A stretch of 36,876 nt of DNA from Bacteroides finegoldii DSM 17565 (GCF_000156195.1 NZ_GG688325.1:219663-256538); one strand, 5' to 3'. Numbered from the stretch's first letter, positions 19,503 to 29,260 are shown. Notes: a model not told the origin generated them from the sequence alone. Numbers and translations: made by a program.

Positions 19503-21997
19503 AGGCCGCCACATTGGAAAGCAAGTTCCCGCTTCTCGCCGTCGAAGCGGACTGTATCATCTCCAAAGATGCGGACATCACCGCCGTCTTTGAGGTGGAG
19601 CTGCCCGAACTCTTCACGGTAACGGCAGCTGAATACGAGGCTATCCATGCGGCATGGGCAAAGGCAATCAAGGTATTGCCCAATTATACGGTGGTACATA
19701 AACAGGACTGGTTTATCCGGGAGGATTACCGCAGCCAGACGGACAAGGAAAATCTAAGTTTCCTTTCCCGGAGCTACGAGATGCACTTCAACGAACGTCC
19801 TTTCCTGAACCACAAATGCTATCTGTACCTGACCAAGACGACGAAAGAACGCATGAGGATGCAGAGCAGCTTCTCTTCGCTGTGCAGGGGATTCATCATC
19901 CCCAAGGAGGTGGACAAGGATACCACCGCTCATTTTCTGGATACGGTGGGACAATTCGCCCGTATCGTGAACGATACAGGGCTGGTACACCTAAGACGGC
20001 TCGTCGGTGATGAGATTACGGGCACGGAGGATAAGGCCGGACTGGTGGAGAAATATTTCTGTCTGTCAATGGAAAATACCACTGCGCTGGAAGACATCGA
20101 ACTCGGAGATGACGGCCTGCGTGTCGGCGACAAGCACGTATCGGTACATACGCTATCGGAACTGGATGCGTTGCCCAACAAGGTGGGTACGGACTGCCGG
20201 TATGAAAGGCTGTCAACGGACAAAAGCGACTGCAAGCTGTCATTCGCCAGTCCGGTAGGCCTGCTGCTCTCGTGCAACCACCTGTACAACCAGTATATCT
20301 TTCTGGATGACAGCGGCGAGAACCTGCAACGTTTTGAAAAGAGCGCACGCAACATGCAGTCGCTTTCGAAGTACTCACGGAGCAACCAGATCAACAAAGA
20401 GTGGATTGACCTGTACCTGAATGACGCACACTCTTTCGGGCTTACCTCGGTACGTGCCCACTGCAACGTCATCGCATGGACGGACAACCCGATGGAGGTG
20501 AAGAACATGCGCAATGACGTGGGCAGTCAGATCGCCATGATGGAGTGCAAGCCACGCCATAATACAGTGGACGCCGCCACGCTGTACTGGGCGGCAATGC
20601 CGGGAAACGGCGCTGACTTCCCGGCAGAGGAGAGCTTCTATACGTTCATCGAACAGGCCCTCTGCTTCTGGGTGGAAGAAACGAACTACCGCAGCTCCGT
20701 TTCACCTTTCGGACTGAAGATGTCAGACCGTATCAGCGGAAAACCGCTGCACGTGGACATCTCCGACCTGCCGATGAAACGTGGCGTAACCACGAACCGA
20801 AATAAATTCGTATTGGGCGGCTCCGGTAGCGGCAAGTCATTCTTCATGAATCATTTGGCGAGGCAGTATTATGAACAGGGCACACACGTGGTATTGATCG
20901 ACACGGGGAACAGCTATCAGGGACTTTGCTCGCTGATACACCAGAAGACCGGCGGCAAGGACGGCATCTATTTCACTTATACGGACGAAAACCCGATAGC
21001 GTTCAACCCTTTTTTCACGGATGATAAGGTTTTCGACATTGAGAAACGAGAGAGTATCAAGACACTGATCCTCACACTCTGGAAAAAGGACAACGAACCG
21101 GCGACACGTTCGGAAGAAGTGGCGCTGTCCAATGCGGTAGCCCTGTATATCAGGCGCATCAAGGAGGATGAAAGCATCGTTCCCTCGTTCAACACCTTCT
21201 ACGAGTTCGTGAAAACGGACTACCGGAAGATACTGGAAGAGAAGGGAGTCCGGGAAAAGGATTTCGACCTTGCGGGTTTCCTGAACGTGCTGGAACCTTA
21301 TTACCGTGGCGGAGAATATGATTTCCTGCTTAACTCCGACAAGCAGCTCGACCTGCTCGGCAAACGGTTTATCGTATTCGAAATCGATCAGATCAAAGAC
21401 CACCCCATTCTTTTTCCGGTAACGACTATCATCATCATGGAGTTGTTTATCAACAAGATGCGCCGTCTGAAAGGGGTGCGCAAGATGATCATCATAGAGG
21501 AAGCGTGGAAGGCTATCGCCAAGGAAGGGATGGCGGACTACATCCGCTATCTGTTCAAGACTGTCCGCAAATTTTACGGAGAGGCTGTTGTGGTGACGCA
21601 GGAAGTCGATGACATCATTTCCTCGCCTATCGTAAAGGAGTCCATAGTGAACAACAGCGACTGCAAGATTCTGCTTGACCAGAGGAAGTACCTTAACAAG
21701 TTCTCGCAGATACAGTCCCTGCTGGGACTGACGGACAAGGAAAAGGCGCAGATCCTGTCGGTGAACATGTCCAATGACCCGAAACGCAAATACAAGGAGG
21801 TCTGGTTCGGATTGGGGGGCGTACAGTCAACGGTGTACGCCACGGAGGTATCGCCCGAAGAATATCTGTGCTACACGACCGAAGAGAGCGAGAAGGTGGA
21901 AGTGGAACAACTGGCGAAACAGCTGGACGGCAATATCGAACTGGCTATCCGAAGGCTTGCGGAAAAGAAACGGAATCAAAGCAATGAAATACCGTAA
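19487..21997 (+). CDS. traG: TraG, VirB4-like conjugation ATPase
   Basis: An 836-aa ATPase that energises assembly of the transfer channel. Walker A LGGSGSGKSFF lies at about residues 443-453 and the VirB4-type Walker B MIIIEEAWKAIAKEG at about 666-680. TQEVDDII follows at about 705. The N-terminal ~400 residues are the usual VirB4-type domain. Length and position match CTnDOT TraG. The next gene starts at the base after its stop. Confidence 0.93.
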   Translation: MRNTLKAATLESKFPLLAVEADCIISKDADITAVFEVELPELFTVTAAEYEAIHAAWAKAIKVLPNYTVVHKQDWFIREDYRSQTDKENLSFLSRSYEMHFNERPFLNHKCYLYLTKTTKERMRMQSSFSSLCRGFIIPKEVDKDTTAHFLDTVGQFARIVNDTGLVHLRRLVGDEITGTEDKAGLVEKYFCLSMENTTALEDIELGDDGLRVGDKHVSVHTLSELDALPNKVGTDCRYERLSTDKSDCKLSFASPVGLLLSCNHLYNQYIFLDDSGENLQRFEKSARNMQSLSKYSRSNQINKEWIDLYLNDAHSFGLTSVRAHCNVIAWTDNPMEVKNMRNDVGSQIAMMECKPRHNTVDAATLYWAAMPGNGADFPAEESFYTFIEQALCFWVEETNYRSSVSPFGLKMSDRISGKPLHVDISDLPMKRGVTTNRNKFVLGGSGSGKSFFMNHLARQYYEQGTHVVLIDTGNSYQGLCSLIHQKTGGKDGIYFTYTDENPIAFNPFFTDDKVFDIEKRESIKTLILTLWKKDNEPATRSEEVALSNAVALYIRRIKEDESIVPSFNTFYEFVKTDYRKILEEKGVREKDFDLAGFLNVLEPYYRGGEYDFLLNSDKQLDLLGKRFIVFEIDQIKDHPILFPVTTIIIMELFINKMRRLKGVRKMIIIEEAWKAIAKEGMADYIRYLFKTVRKFYGEAVVVTQEVDDIISSPIVKESIVNNSDCKILLDQRKYLNKFSQIQSLLGLTDKEKAQILSVNMSNDPKRKYKEVWFGLGGVQSTVYATEVSPEEYLCYTTEESEKVEVEQLAKQLDGNIELAIRRLAEKKRNQSNEIP

Positions 21998-22276
21998 ATG
22001 CCTATGGAGTATGAAACCTTGTTTCCGCTCTACTGGATATGCGGGGAGTGGAAAAGCAACCGCAAGTCGCCGCCCGTTACCGTATTCCGTGACGGTGGCG
22101 CATACAAGATTGCCCTGACCTACCACCTTGATGCGGTGGTGGTAGGCACGATCCACCAAAGCGGCGGCATCATCTGGGCAGACCTGCTGGGGAGGGTGCA
22201 GCTCGCTTATGACCGGGAGGAAGACCGGCTGGTGCTGGCTACCGAAGGGATCTATGTACGTGCGGATGACTCATAG
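21998..22276 (+). CDS. DUF3876-like small protein
   Basis: A 92-aa soluble protein (YETLFPLYWICGEWKS near the start, GGAYKIALTYHL in the middle), recognised as the DUF3876 type found between traG and traI in related ICEs. The start is directly adjacent to the traG stop; an alternative Met is two codons later. No membrane segment or catalytic motif. Role unknown. A palindromic hairpin follows 8 bp after the stop. Confidence 0.75.
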   Translation: MPMEYETLFPLYWICGEWKSNRKSPPVTVFRDGGAYKIALTYHLDAVVVGTIHQSGGIIWADLLGRVQLAYDREEDRLVLATEGIYVRADDS

Positions 22277-22283
22277 GGAAAAT

Positions 22284-22301
22284 GGAGAACCCCGGTTCTC
22301 C
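22284..22301. repeat. Perfect hairpin inside tra operon
   Basis: GGAGAACC and GGTTCTCC separated by CC, a perfect 8-bp stem, between the DUF3876 gene and traI. No T tract follows, so it is more likely an RNA processing or stability element than a terminator. Confidence 0.4.
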
Positions 22302-22355
22302 CGTAAATGACAGTAACAACTATCCGATTTATTCAACATTAAAATTTTAAAAGAC

Positions 22356-22985
22356 ATGAAACGAATTATGGCTGTCTGCCTGGCCGGGCTTCTTTGCCCG
22401 ATTATGGCAGTAAAGGCACAATGGGTGACGTTCGATCCCTCGAACTTTGCACAAAGCATCGTGAATACAACCCGCAATGTGGTGCAGACCACGACGACGG
22501 CAGAAAATATGGTGAAGAATTTTCAGGAAACAGTCAAGATCTACGAACAGGGGAAGCGTTATTACGACGCATTGAAAGCGGTCAACAATCTGGTTAAGGA
22601 TGCCCGCAAGGTACAGCAGACCGTTCTTCTGGTCGGTGAAATATCGGACATCTATGTAAACTCTTTCCAGAAAATGCTGACGGACGAGAACTATACGCCG
22701 GACGAGCTTTCGGCAATCGCTTCCGGATATGCGAAGATGCTGGAAGAGAGCAGCGGTATGCTGAACGAGATGAAGACGGTCGTAACCTCCACCAGCCTTT
22801 CCATGACGGATAAGGAGCGCATGGATGTGATCGACCGTGTGTACCGTGACGTAAGAAACCAACGCAATCTGGTCAGGTATTACACGAACCGGAACATCGG
22901 CATCTCTTACCTGCGTGCAAAAAAGAAGAACGATACCCGAAGGGTGCTGGACTTGTACGGAACGGACAATCAAAAATACTGGTGA
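22356..22985 (+). CDS. traI: TraI (DUF4141), VirB5-like periplasmic protein
   Basis: A 209-aa exported protein with a signal peptide (about residues 1-21, ending VKAQ). It has long helices and a VNTTRNVVQTTTTAENMVKN stretch at about 33-52. It matches DUF4141/TraI of Bacteroidales ICEs and resembles VirB5/TrbJ in being a helical periplasmic component encoded before the VirB6-like gene. The stop is followed within one base by the traJ start. Not related to the F-plasmid relaxase TraI. Confidence 0.85.
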   Translation: MKRIMAVCLAGLLCPIMAVKAQWVTFDPSNFAQSIVNTTRNVVQTTTTAENMVKNFQETVKIYEQGKRYYDALKAVNNLVKDARKVQQTVLLVGEISDIYVNSFQKMLTDENYTPDELSAIASGYAKMLEESSGMLNEMKTVVTSTSLSMTDKERMDVIDRVYRDVRNQRNLVRYYTNRNIGISYLRAKKKNDTRRVLDLYGTDNQKYW

Positions 22986-22986
22986 C

Positions 22987-23994
22987 ATGACGGGCGAGGA
23001 AACTTTCAGCAACCTTCACGAAGTGTTGCGCAACCTTTATGACGAGATGATGCCGCTCTGTTCGGACATCACGGGTGTGGCTACCGGAGTGGCCGCACTG
23101 GGTGCACTGTTCTATGTGGCCTCACGGGTGTGGCAGGCTCTTTCGAGAGCCGAGCCGATTGACATTTACCCGCTCTTCAGACCTTTTTGTCTGGGTGCGT
23201 GCATCATGTTCTTCCCCACATTCGTTCTGGGAACTCTCAACGGCATCATGAGTCCTGTGGTTACCGGCTGCCACGATATAATGGAAGGCCAGACGCTGAA
23301 CATACGGGAGTATTCCGAGAAGCGGCAGAAGCTGGAATACGAGGCGATGACAAGGAATCCGGAAACGGCGTATCTGGTCGACAACGAGGAATATGAACGC
23401 CAGATCGAGGATCTGGGATGGTCGCCTTCGGACTTGAAAGCGATGGCGGGCATGGCGGCGGAACGCTTCAAATACCAGGCCAGGCAGGGCGTGAACAATT
23501 TTCTCCGCAGCTTTCTGGAACTGCTGTTCCAGTCGGTTTCGCTGGTACTGGACACGCTGAGAACCTTCTTCCTGATCGTATTGAGCATTCTGGGGCCCCT
23601 GTCGTTCGCCATATCGGTGTACGACGGCTTCCACAATACGATGATCCAATGGATTTGCCAGTATATCAGCATCTATCTGTGGCTGCCCATATCCGACCTG
23701 TTCAGCTCCGTGCTGGCAAGGATTCAGGTACTGATGATCGAAAAGGACATCGCCGCACTGAGCGATCCCGCCTATGTGCCCGACGTGAACAATTCCGCTT
23801 ACATCATCTTCATGCTGATAGCCATTGTGGGGTATTTCACCATTCCGACAGTATCCACATGGGTGATTCAGGCATCGGGAGCCGGCAACTACGGCAAGCA
23901 GGTCAACTCGTGGTCATTGAAGGGCGGACGTGCGGCTGCCGCTGTTTCCGGTGCAGCCGTCGGCCATGTAGCCGGCAAGTTAAGAGGCAGATAA
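22987..23994 (+). CDS. traJ: TraJ, VirB6-like polytopic membrane protein
   Basis: A 335-aa protein starting MTGEETFSNLHEVLRN. An upstream extension to 22915 lies inside traI in another frame and is rejected. Several hydrophobic segments occur (near residues 35-50, 58-85, 180-215 and 270-295). A Gly/Ala-rich C-terminus ends GHVAGKLRGR. Size, topology and position match TraJ, the VirB6-like inner-membrane channel component. It lies one base after traI. Confidence 0.9.
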   Translation: MTGEETFSNLHEVLRNLYDEMMPLCSDITGVATGVAALGALFYVASRVWQALSRAEPIDIYPLFRPFCLGACIMFFPTFVLGTLNGIMSPVVTGCHDIMEGQTLNIREYSEKRQKLEYEAMTRNPETAYLVDNEEYERQIEDLGWSPSDLKAMAGMAAERFKYQARQGVNNFLRSFLELLFQSVSLVLDTLRTFFLIVLSILGPLSFAISVYDGFHNTMIQWICQYISIYLWLPISDLFSSVLARIQVLMIEKDIAALSDPAYVPDVNNSAYIIFMLIAIVGYFTIPTVSTWVIQASGAGNYGKQVNSWSLKGGRAAAAVSGAAVGHVAGKLRGR

Positions 23995-24018
23995 CCCAAT
24001 ATAAAATCTTATAAACAT

Positions 24019-24642
24019 ATGGAATTTAAGAGTTTGAAGAATATAGAAACGAGCTTCCGGCAAATCCGCACGATGGGTATCGTGTTCGTTTCGCTCTGTG
24101 CTCTGGTTACCGGCTATGCTCTCTGGAGTTCCTACCGGTTCGCCGAACGGCAGAGGGAGAAAATCTATGTGCTGGACAATGGGAAGTCCCTGATACTTGC
24201 TCTTTCCCAAGACCTTTCGCAGAACAGGCCGGTGGAGGCGAAAGAACATATCCGGCGTTTTCACGAGCTGTTTTTCACCTTGTCGCCCGACAAGGCGGCT
24301 ATCGAGTCGAATATCCGCAGGGCGTTGTTCCTGTGCGACGAGAGTGCGTTCCGCTACTACAAGGACTGGGAGGAAAAGGGGTATTACAACCGTATAATCT
24401 CGGCCAATATCAACCAGAGCATCCGGGTGGACAGCGTGGCGTGCGACTTCAACAGCTACCCGTATGTGGTAACGACCTACGCACGGCAGTCGCTGGTCAG
24501 GTCAAGCAACATCACGGAACGGAGCCTTGTAACCCGTTGCCGGCTGTTGAACTCGGTCAGGTCGGACAATAACCCGCACGGCTTCACGATGGAGCAGTTC
24601 AATATCGTGGAGAACCGGGATTTGAGAACCATTGAACGATAA
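24019..24642 (+). CDS. traK: TraK, VirB8-like protein
   Basis: A 207-aa bitopic protein with one N-terminal membrane helix (about residues 15-35) and a soluble periplasmic domain. That domain includes LDNGKSLILALSQDLSQNRP at about 52-71 and a C-terminal ERSLVTRCRLLNSVRSDNNP near 167-186. This matches TraK of CTnDOT-type elements, equivalent in role to VirB8, which bridges inner-membrane and core components. Confidence 0.9.
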   Translation: MEFKSLKNIETSFRQIRTMGIVFVSLCALVTGYALWSSYRFAERQREKIYVLDNGKSLILALSQDLSQNRPVEAKEHIRRFHELFFTLSPDKAAIESNIRRALFLCDESAFRYYKDWEEKGYYNRIISANINQSIRVDSVACDFNSYPYVVTTYARQSLVRSSNITERSLVTRCRLLNSVRSDNNPHGFTMEQFNIVENRDLRTIER

Positions 24643-24659
24643 CTTAAAAAAGACAGGAA

Positions 24660-24986
24660 ATGAACCGATTGAAAAAATGGATCAGGTACGTGCCTGACAG
24701 GATAGACGACGGACTCCGCTATCTGTGCGGACGGATGTCGCCCGATGTACGGCTCGTCTGCGTGGTGGTCATGCTCACCGGCTTCGGCTGTCTGTCGATA
24801 TACATGACGGTATCTTCGATATACCGCATCGGCAGGCATGAGGGGGAGCAGTTGCAAATGGAGCATATCAGGCGGATGAAGCTGTACAGGGGGATAAACA
24901 AGGATAGTATAAACATTAAAAACCAAGTGGATTATGGAGAACCTAAAAAATCAGGAACGGCAACCGGCGAACGCTGCAACGCCTGA
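24660..24986 (+). CDS. traL: TraL (DUF3989)
   Basis: A 108-aa protein starting MNRLKKWIRYVPDRIDDGLR, with one hydrophobic helix at about residues 33-56 (VVVMLTGFGCLSIYM). It matches DUF3989/TraL, a small inner-membrane protein always between traK and traM. Its end overlaps the start of traM by 53 bp in another frame, implying coupled translation. Role unknown. Confidence 0.85.
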   Translation: MNRLKKWIRYVPDRIDDGLRYLCGRMSPDVRLVCVVVMLTGFGCLSIYMTVSSIYRIGRHEGEQLQMEHIRRMKLYRGINKDSINIKNQVDYGEPKKSGTATGERCNA

Positions 24987-26259
24987 AAAGGCGGAAGAGA
25001 AAGGGCAAACGCCGAAACAGGGGAAGAAAGAGGCCAGACCTCTGACTCCGGAAGAGATGCTCAAGCGGAAGAAGATGCTCGTGTATCCGTTGTTCTTTCT
25101 CGTGTTTCTGGGAGCGATGTGGCTGATATTCGCTCCTTCGGACAGCGACGAGCCATTAAGGGAGGGATTCAACGTGGATGTTCCGATGCCGGAGGACAAG
25201 GGGCTGCTGTCGGATAAAAAGACCGCCTACGAACAAAGTGCCTTTGAAAAGAAACAAAAGGAGAAAATGAACACGCTTCAGGATCTGGCGGTATCACTGG
25301 AACAGGAAGAGCCGGCAGCGGACGAAGTATTCCTGACGGAAGAGGACACGGACAATGGCAGTCCGTCTATCCGTTCCTCGGCCAATGCCTATCAGGACAT
25401 CAACCGGCAGTTGGACAGTTTTTATGAAACACGGCCTGCGGAAGACGATCAGAAAACACTGGAACTGGAATGGCGCATTCAGGAGCTGGAGCGTCAGGCG
25501 GAGGAAGAGCGCAAGGCCAGAGAAAACAGCGAGGAGCAACTGCGGCTGATGGAGAAGTCCTACGAGATGGCGGCAAGGTACATGCCGGGCGGCGGTGAAA
25601 CCAAACAGGTCGCCGTGTCCTCCTCTACGGGTAAAACGCCGGTCTGCCCGGTTACGCAGGTAACGGAACGGGTGGTCAGCCTGCTGGCCGCACCCCTGTC
25701 CGATGAAGAGTTTGCCAGACAGTACGGCAAACCCAGAAACATGGGTTTCCACACGGTGGGGACAGTCCGGAGCCGTACGGAAAGGAACGGTATCCGTGCC
25801 TGCGTGTACAGGACGGTAACGGTTTCGGGAAGCGACGGTCAGGAAGTAGGTCTGCGCCTGCTGGAGCCGGTGCAGGCCGGGGAGTTGTACATACCCGCCA
25901 ACACGATACTGACCGGCACGGCGAAAATCAGCGGTGAGCGCATGGAAATCACCGTTTCTTCGATTGCCTTTCAGGGAACAATCCTGCCGGTGGAGCTGGA
26001 CGCTTATGACACGAGGGGCATGAAGGGCATTGAGGTCAGGGGATCGCAGGAGCTTACCGCCGTCAAGGAGATGGCGGCCAACATGGGCTCGGCAATGGGA
26101 AGCAGCATCAACATCTCCACCAATGCCGGCGCACAGCTGGCTGCGGACTTGGGCAAAGGGGTGATACAGGGCGCATCGCAATACCTTTCCACAAAGTTCA
26201 GGACTGCCAAGGCGACTTTGAAGGCGGATTACGAGCTACTGCTCGTGTCAAGACAATAA
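24934..26259 (+). CDS. traM: TraM, VirB10-like core protein
   Basis: A 441-aa protein with a charged cytoplasmic N-terminus, one membrane helix (about residues 47-66), a long coiled-coil (about 165-210, rich in Glu/Arg) and a C-terminal domain of the VirB10 type. The latter has ELYIPANTILTGTAKISGER at about 319-338. It spans the periplasm and links inner and outer membrane parts of the channel. Position and length match CTnDOT TraM. Confidence 0.9.
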   Translation: MENLKNQERQPANAATPEKAEEKGQTPKQGKKEARPLTPEEMLKRKKMLVYPLFFLVFLGAMWLIFAPSDSDEPLREGFNVDVPMPEDKGLLSDKKTAYEQSAFEKKQKEKMNTLQDLAVSLEQEEPAADEVFLTEEDTDNGSPSIRSSANAYQDINRQLDSFYETRPAEDDQKTLELEWRIQELERQAEEERKARENSEEQLRLMEKSYEMAARYMPGGGETKQVAVSSSTGKTPVCPVTQVTERVVSLLAAPLSDEEFARQYGKPRNMGFHTVGTVRSRTERNGIRACVYRTVTVSGSDGQEVGLRLLEPVQAGELYIPANTILTGTAKISGERMEITVSSIAFQGTILPVELDAYDTRGMKGIEVRGSQELTAVKEMAANMGSAMGSSINISTNAGAQLAADLGKGVIQGASQYLSTKFRTAKATLKADYELLLVSRQ

Positions 26260-26300
26260 ACGGTTAAAATCAATTTATCAATCAAGAAAAAACAACAAGC

Positions 26301-27320
26301 ATGAAAAAAGTAATTTTAATGATGGCTTTTGCCATTGGTATGACCGGTGCGTATGCACAAAAGACCGTAAAAATGGAAAAGACGGGAAATGACACGGAAG
26401 AAACGACAGATTCCGGAGAAACGGAAACCATGCCGCTGCCGGATAAGGAGGACGCAAGGCGCAGTCCGTCCACCGGTGATCTGTTTGACGGGCTGACACG
26501 CCCGGTGGCATTCGACCGGATGGTTCCTCCATACGCTTTGGAGGTGACATTCAATAAAACGGTACACCTTATCTTCCCGGCTGCTATCAAGTATGTGGAT
26601 CTGGGATCGGCAGACATTCTTGCCGGTAAAGCGGACGGTTCGGAGAACGTGCTTCGGGTGAAAGCGGCGTTGAGGGACTTCTCCCGTGAAACGAATCTGG
26701 CGGTGATCACGGATGACGGCAGCTATTATACATTCAATGTGAAGTATGCGGACGAGCCGACCAAGCTGAATATCGAGATGAAAGACTTCATCCATGATGG
26801 CGAGGCGGTGAACCGGCCGAACAACTCTCAGGAAATCTACCTTACGGAACTCGGCAGCGAGTCCCCGCTGCTGGTACGGCTGATCATGAAGTCCGTCTAT
26901 GACAACAACAAACGTCTGGTGAAGCATATCGGCTGCAAGCGCTTCGGCATCCAGTATATCCTGAAGGGGATTTATACGCACAACGGTCTGCTTTATTTCC
27001 ATACGGAACTGAAAAACGCTTCCAACGTGCCGTTCTCCGTTGATTTCGTTACTTTTAAGGTGGTGGACAAAAAGGTTGCAAAACGTACCGCCATTCAGGA
27101 ACAGGTTATCGTGCCGCTTCGTGCCTTCAACTATGTAACGGCGGTTGATGGAAAAAGCAAGGAACGGACGGTATTTACCCTGCCCAAATTCACCCTTCCG
27201 GATGACAAGCAGCTGGTTGTCGAGATGAACGAGCAGAACGGGGGAAGGCATCAGCGGTTTATTCTGACCAACGCCGAGCTGATCCGTGCCAGAGTCATTA
27301 ACGAGCTGAAGGTGAAATAG
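26301..27320 (+). CDS. traN: TraN (DUF4138), VirB9-like outer-membrane-associated protein
   Basis: A 339-aa exported protein with a signal peptide (about residues 1-19, ending AYAQ). A linker follows, then a beta-rich domain beginning YALEVTFNKTVHLIFPAAIK and continuing YVDLGSADILAGK. This is the DUF4138/TraN signature, and VirB9 proteins have a comparable region. Probably an outer-membrane core subunit. It is separated by one base from traO. Confidence 0.9.
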   Translation: MKKVILMMAFAIGMTGAYAQKTVKMEKTGNDTEETTDSGETETMPLPDKEDARRSPSTGDLFDGLTRPVAFDRMVPPYALEVTFNKTVHLIFPAAIKYVDLGSADILAGKADGSENVLRVKAALRDFSRETNLAVITDDGSYYTFNVKYADEPTKLNIEMKDFIHDGEAVNRPNNSQEIYLTELGSESPLLVRLIMKSVYDNNKRLVKHIGCKRFGIQYILKGIYTHNGLLYFHTELKNASNVPFSVDFVTFKVVDKKVAKRTAIQEQVIVPLRAFNYVTAVDGKSKERTVFTLPKFTLPDDKQLVVEMNEQNGGRHQRFILTNAELIRARVINELKVK

Positions 27321-27321
27321 T

Positions 27322-27906
27322 ATGAAAAGGGTATCTGTTATTATATGTATGTTTTTGTGCTTTGTCCTGACGGACAAGGCACATGCCCAACGTTGCCTGC
27401 CCGGTACAAAAGGGCTGCGTATTACCGCCGGTATGACGGACGGTTTTCACACTGCGGACAAACGTAACGGATTGGGTTACCATTTCGGACTAGGAACGGA
27501 CAGATATGTGAACGGCTGCCATAAGTGGGTATTCGGGGGCGAGTATCTCCAGAAGTATTATCCATACAAGGACATACGTGTCCCGGTTTCCCAATTCACT
27601 GCGGAAGGCGGCTATTATTATAATTTCCTTTCGGATGCCAACAAGGTGTTTCTCTGCTATGCCGGCGGTTCGGTGCTGGCAGGATATGAAACCGTGAATT
27701 GGGGCACAAGTACGTTGTTCGACGGCTCACGCCTGTGTGCCGGGGATGCGTTTGTCTATGGCGGTGCGGTATCGCTGGAGATAGAAACCTACCTTGCCAA
27801 CCAGGTGGTATTGCTGTTCCATGCCCGTGAGCGTTGCCTCTGGGGAAATGACAGCGGACACTTTCATTTCCAGTTCGGGGTGGGCGTCAAATTCATAATT
27901 GATTAG
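27322..27906 (+). CDS. traO: TraO, outer-membrane beta-barrel-like protein
   Basis: A 194-aa exported protein with a signal peptide (about residues 1-23, ending AHAQ). The body is made of alternating aromatic strands with Gly turns (GLGYHFGLGTDRYVNG, then EGGYYYNFLS) and ends in strand FHFQFGVGVKFIID, typical of a small beta-barrel. It matches TraO of Bacteroidales ICEs. It ends 3 bp before the methyltransferase gene. Confidence 0.88.
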   Translation: MKRVSVIICMFLCFVLTDKAHAQRCLPGTKGLRITAGMTDGFHTADKRNGLGYHFGLGTDRYVNGCHKWVFGGEYLQKYYPYKDIRVPVSQFTAEGGYYYNFLSDANKVFLCYAGGSVLAGYETVNWGTSTLFDGSRLCAGDAFVYGGAVSLEIETYLANQVVLLFHARERCLWGNDSGHFHFQFGVGVKFIID

Positions 27907-27909
27907 GGC

Positions 27910-28803
27910 ATGGTTCTTTTGGAATTATTTTCGGGTATTGGCGGCTTTAGTAAAGGATTGCAGGCTGCCGGATACTCGTTTGAGAAAGTATATTTCTCGG
28001 AGATAGAAAAAAATGCAATCGCCAACTTCAAATACAATTTTCCTTATGCGGAACATATCGGATCGGTTACAGAAATCGGAACAGCGGAAATCGGACATCC
28101 CGACATCATCACTTTCGGAAGCCCTTGCCAGAATTTTAGTTCAGTCGGCGACGGCAGCGGGCTGCGTGGAGAGGCAAGTTCCCTTGTCAGGTATGCTGTC
28201 GAAGCCGTCGGGAGATTCAGACCTGACGTTTTTATCTGGGAGAATGTTAAGGGAGTCTTCTTCGCAAAGCATCGATCAGATTTTTGGAGCATTATCAAAG
28301 CGTTTGCCGACATTGGCGGTTATCGACTTGAATGGCAACTGTTTAATACGGCATGGTTTCTACCCCAAAACAGAGAGAGAATCTACCTTGTCGGACGTGT
28401 TGCAGACCGGTGTACCGGAGATGTATTTCCTTTCCCGGCGCCGGGTGGAGGGAATCATCCGTGCAGGAAAGACACGGTTCATTCCCATACCTGCGGAACG
28501 ATAACACGTAACTATTACAAACAGCCCAATTTCGGCAATTATCTGATAAACCTGCAACCGGGGGAAACTTTTGACGGACAGCCGAACGAAGAACAGAAAT
28601 CCCGAATCCGTATGCTGACGGAAGTGGAGTGCGAACGCTTGCAAGGCTTTCCCGATGATTTTACCAGATACGGAATTATCAACGGGGAAGTGAGGGAAAT
28701 CTCACGAGCCAACCGGTATGCGATGCTCGGCAATGCCGTGAGCGTACCGGTGGTACGTGCCGTAGCGGAACGCATCAGAAATAGTACTGTTTTAAACGAT
28801 TAA
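27910..28803 (+). CDS. C5-cytosine DNA methyltransferase (orphan)
   Basis: A 297-aa complete m5C methyltransferase. Motif I LFSGIGGFSKGL lies at about residues 5-16, motif IV GSPCQNFSSVGDG with the catalytic Cys at about 72-84, motif VI WENVKGVF near 111-118, motif VIII QNRERIYLVGR near 154-164 and motif X AMLGNAVSVPVVRAVA near 272-287. No restriction enzyme is adjacent. It lies between traO and traQ, where CTnDOT has the primase-like traP. It may methylate the element to protect it from restriction after transfer; inferred. Confidence 0.92.
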   Translation: MVLLELFSGIGGFSKGLQAAGYSFEKVYFSEIEKNAIANFKYNFPYAEHIGSVTEIGTAEIGHPDIITFGSPCQNFSSVGDGSGLRGEASSLVRYAVEAVGRFRPDVFIWENVKGVFFAKHRSDFWSIIKAFADIGGYRLEWQLFNTAWFLPQNRERIYLVGRVADRCTGDVFPFPAPGGGNHPCRKDTVHSHTCGTITRNYYKQPNFGNYLINLQPGETFDGQPNEEQKSRIRMLTEVECERLQGFPDDFTRYGIINGEVREISRANRYAMLGNAVSVPVVRAVAERIRNSTVLND

Positions 28804-28810
28804 ATTTTTA

Positions 28811-29260
28811 ATGTGTATGAAAAAGATGATAGAAACATTGTTTATTGTTACATTCATGCTTGTCGGTATGATATGTGTAACCGCCTGTTCTGACAAATTG
28901 GATGTTCAGCAGGTGTATGAGTTTGATCTGGCGACCTTGCCGGTGCAGACGACAATCGTAAAGGGCGAGGAAGCGGAAATCCGTTGTCAGCTTGTAAGAA
29001 GCGGCGAGTATCAGGACACCAAATACTTCATCAGGTACTTCCAACCGACAGGCAAAGGGGAACTTCGCATGGAGGACGGTACGGTGCTATTGCCAAACGA
29101 CCTGTATCCGTTACCGGAAGAAACGTTCAGACTCTATTACAAATCACTTGACACAGACCAGCAGAAAATAGATATTTACATTCTTGATTCCTTCGGTCAG
29201 GTTGTACAAAAGTCTTTTGCCTTTAATAATGAAGAAGATGAAAAGGAGGATACCGAATGA
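28811..29260 (+). CDS. traQ: TraQ (DUF3872) lipoprotein
   Basis: A 149-aa lipoprotein. A hydrophobic signal ends in a lipobox (VTAC-S at about residues 24-28). A beta-rich domain follows (FDLATLPVQTTIVKGEEAEI, then RCQL, then KYFIRYFQPTGKGEL), which is the DUF3872/TraQ pattern. A second Met two codons in (28817) may be the true start. Its stop overlaps the next start as ATGA, so the downstream gene is coupled. Confidence 0.85.
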   Translation: MCMKKMIETLFIVTFMLVGMICVTACSDKLDVQQVYEFDLATLPVQTTIVKGEEAEIRCQLVRSGEYQDTKYFIRYFQPTGKGELRMEDGTVLLPNDLYPLPEETFRLYYKSLDTDQQKIDIYILDSFGQVVQKSFAFNNEEDEKEDTE

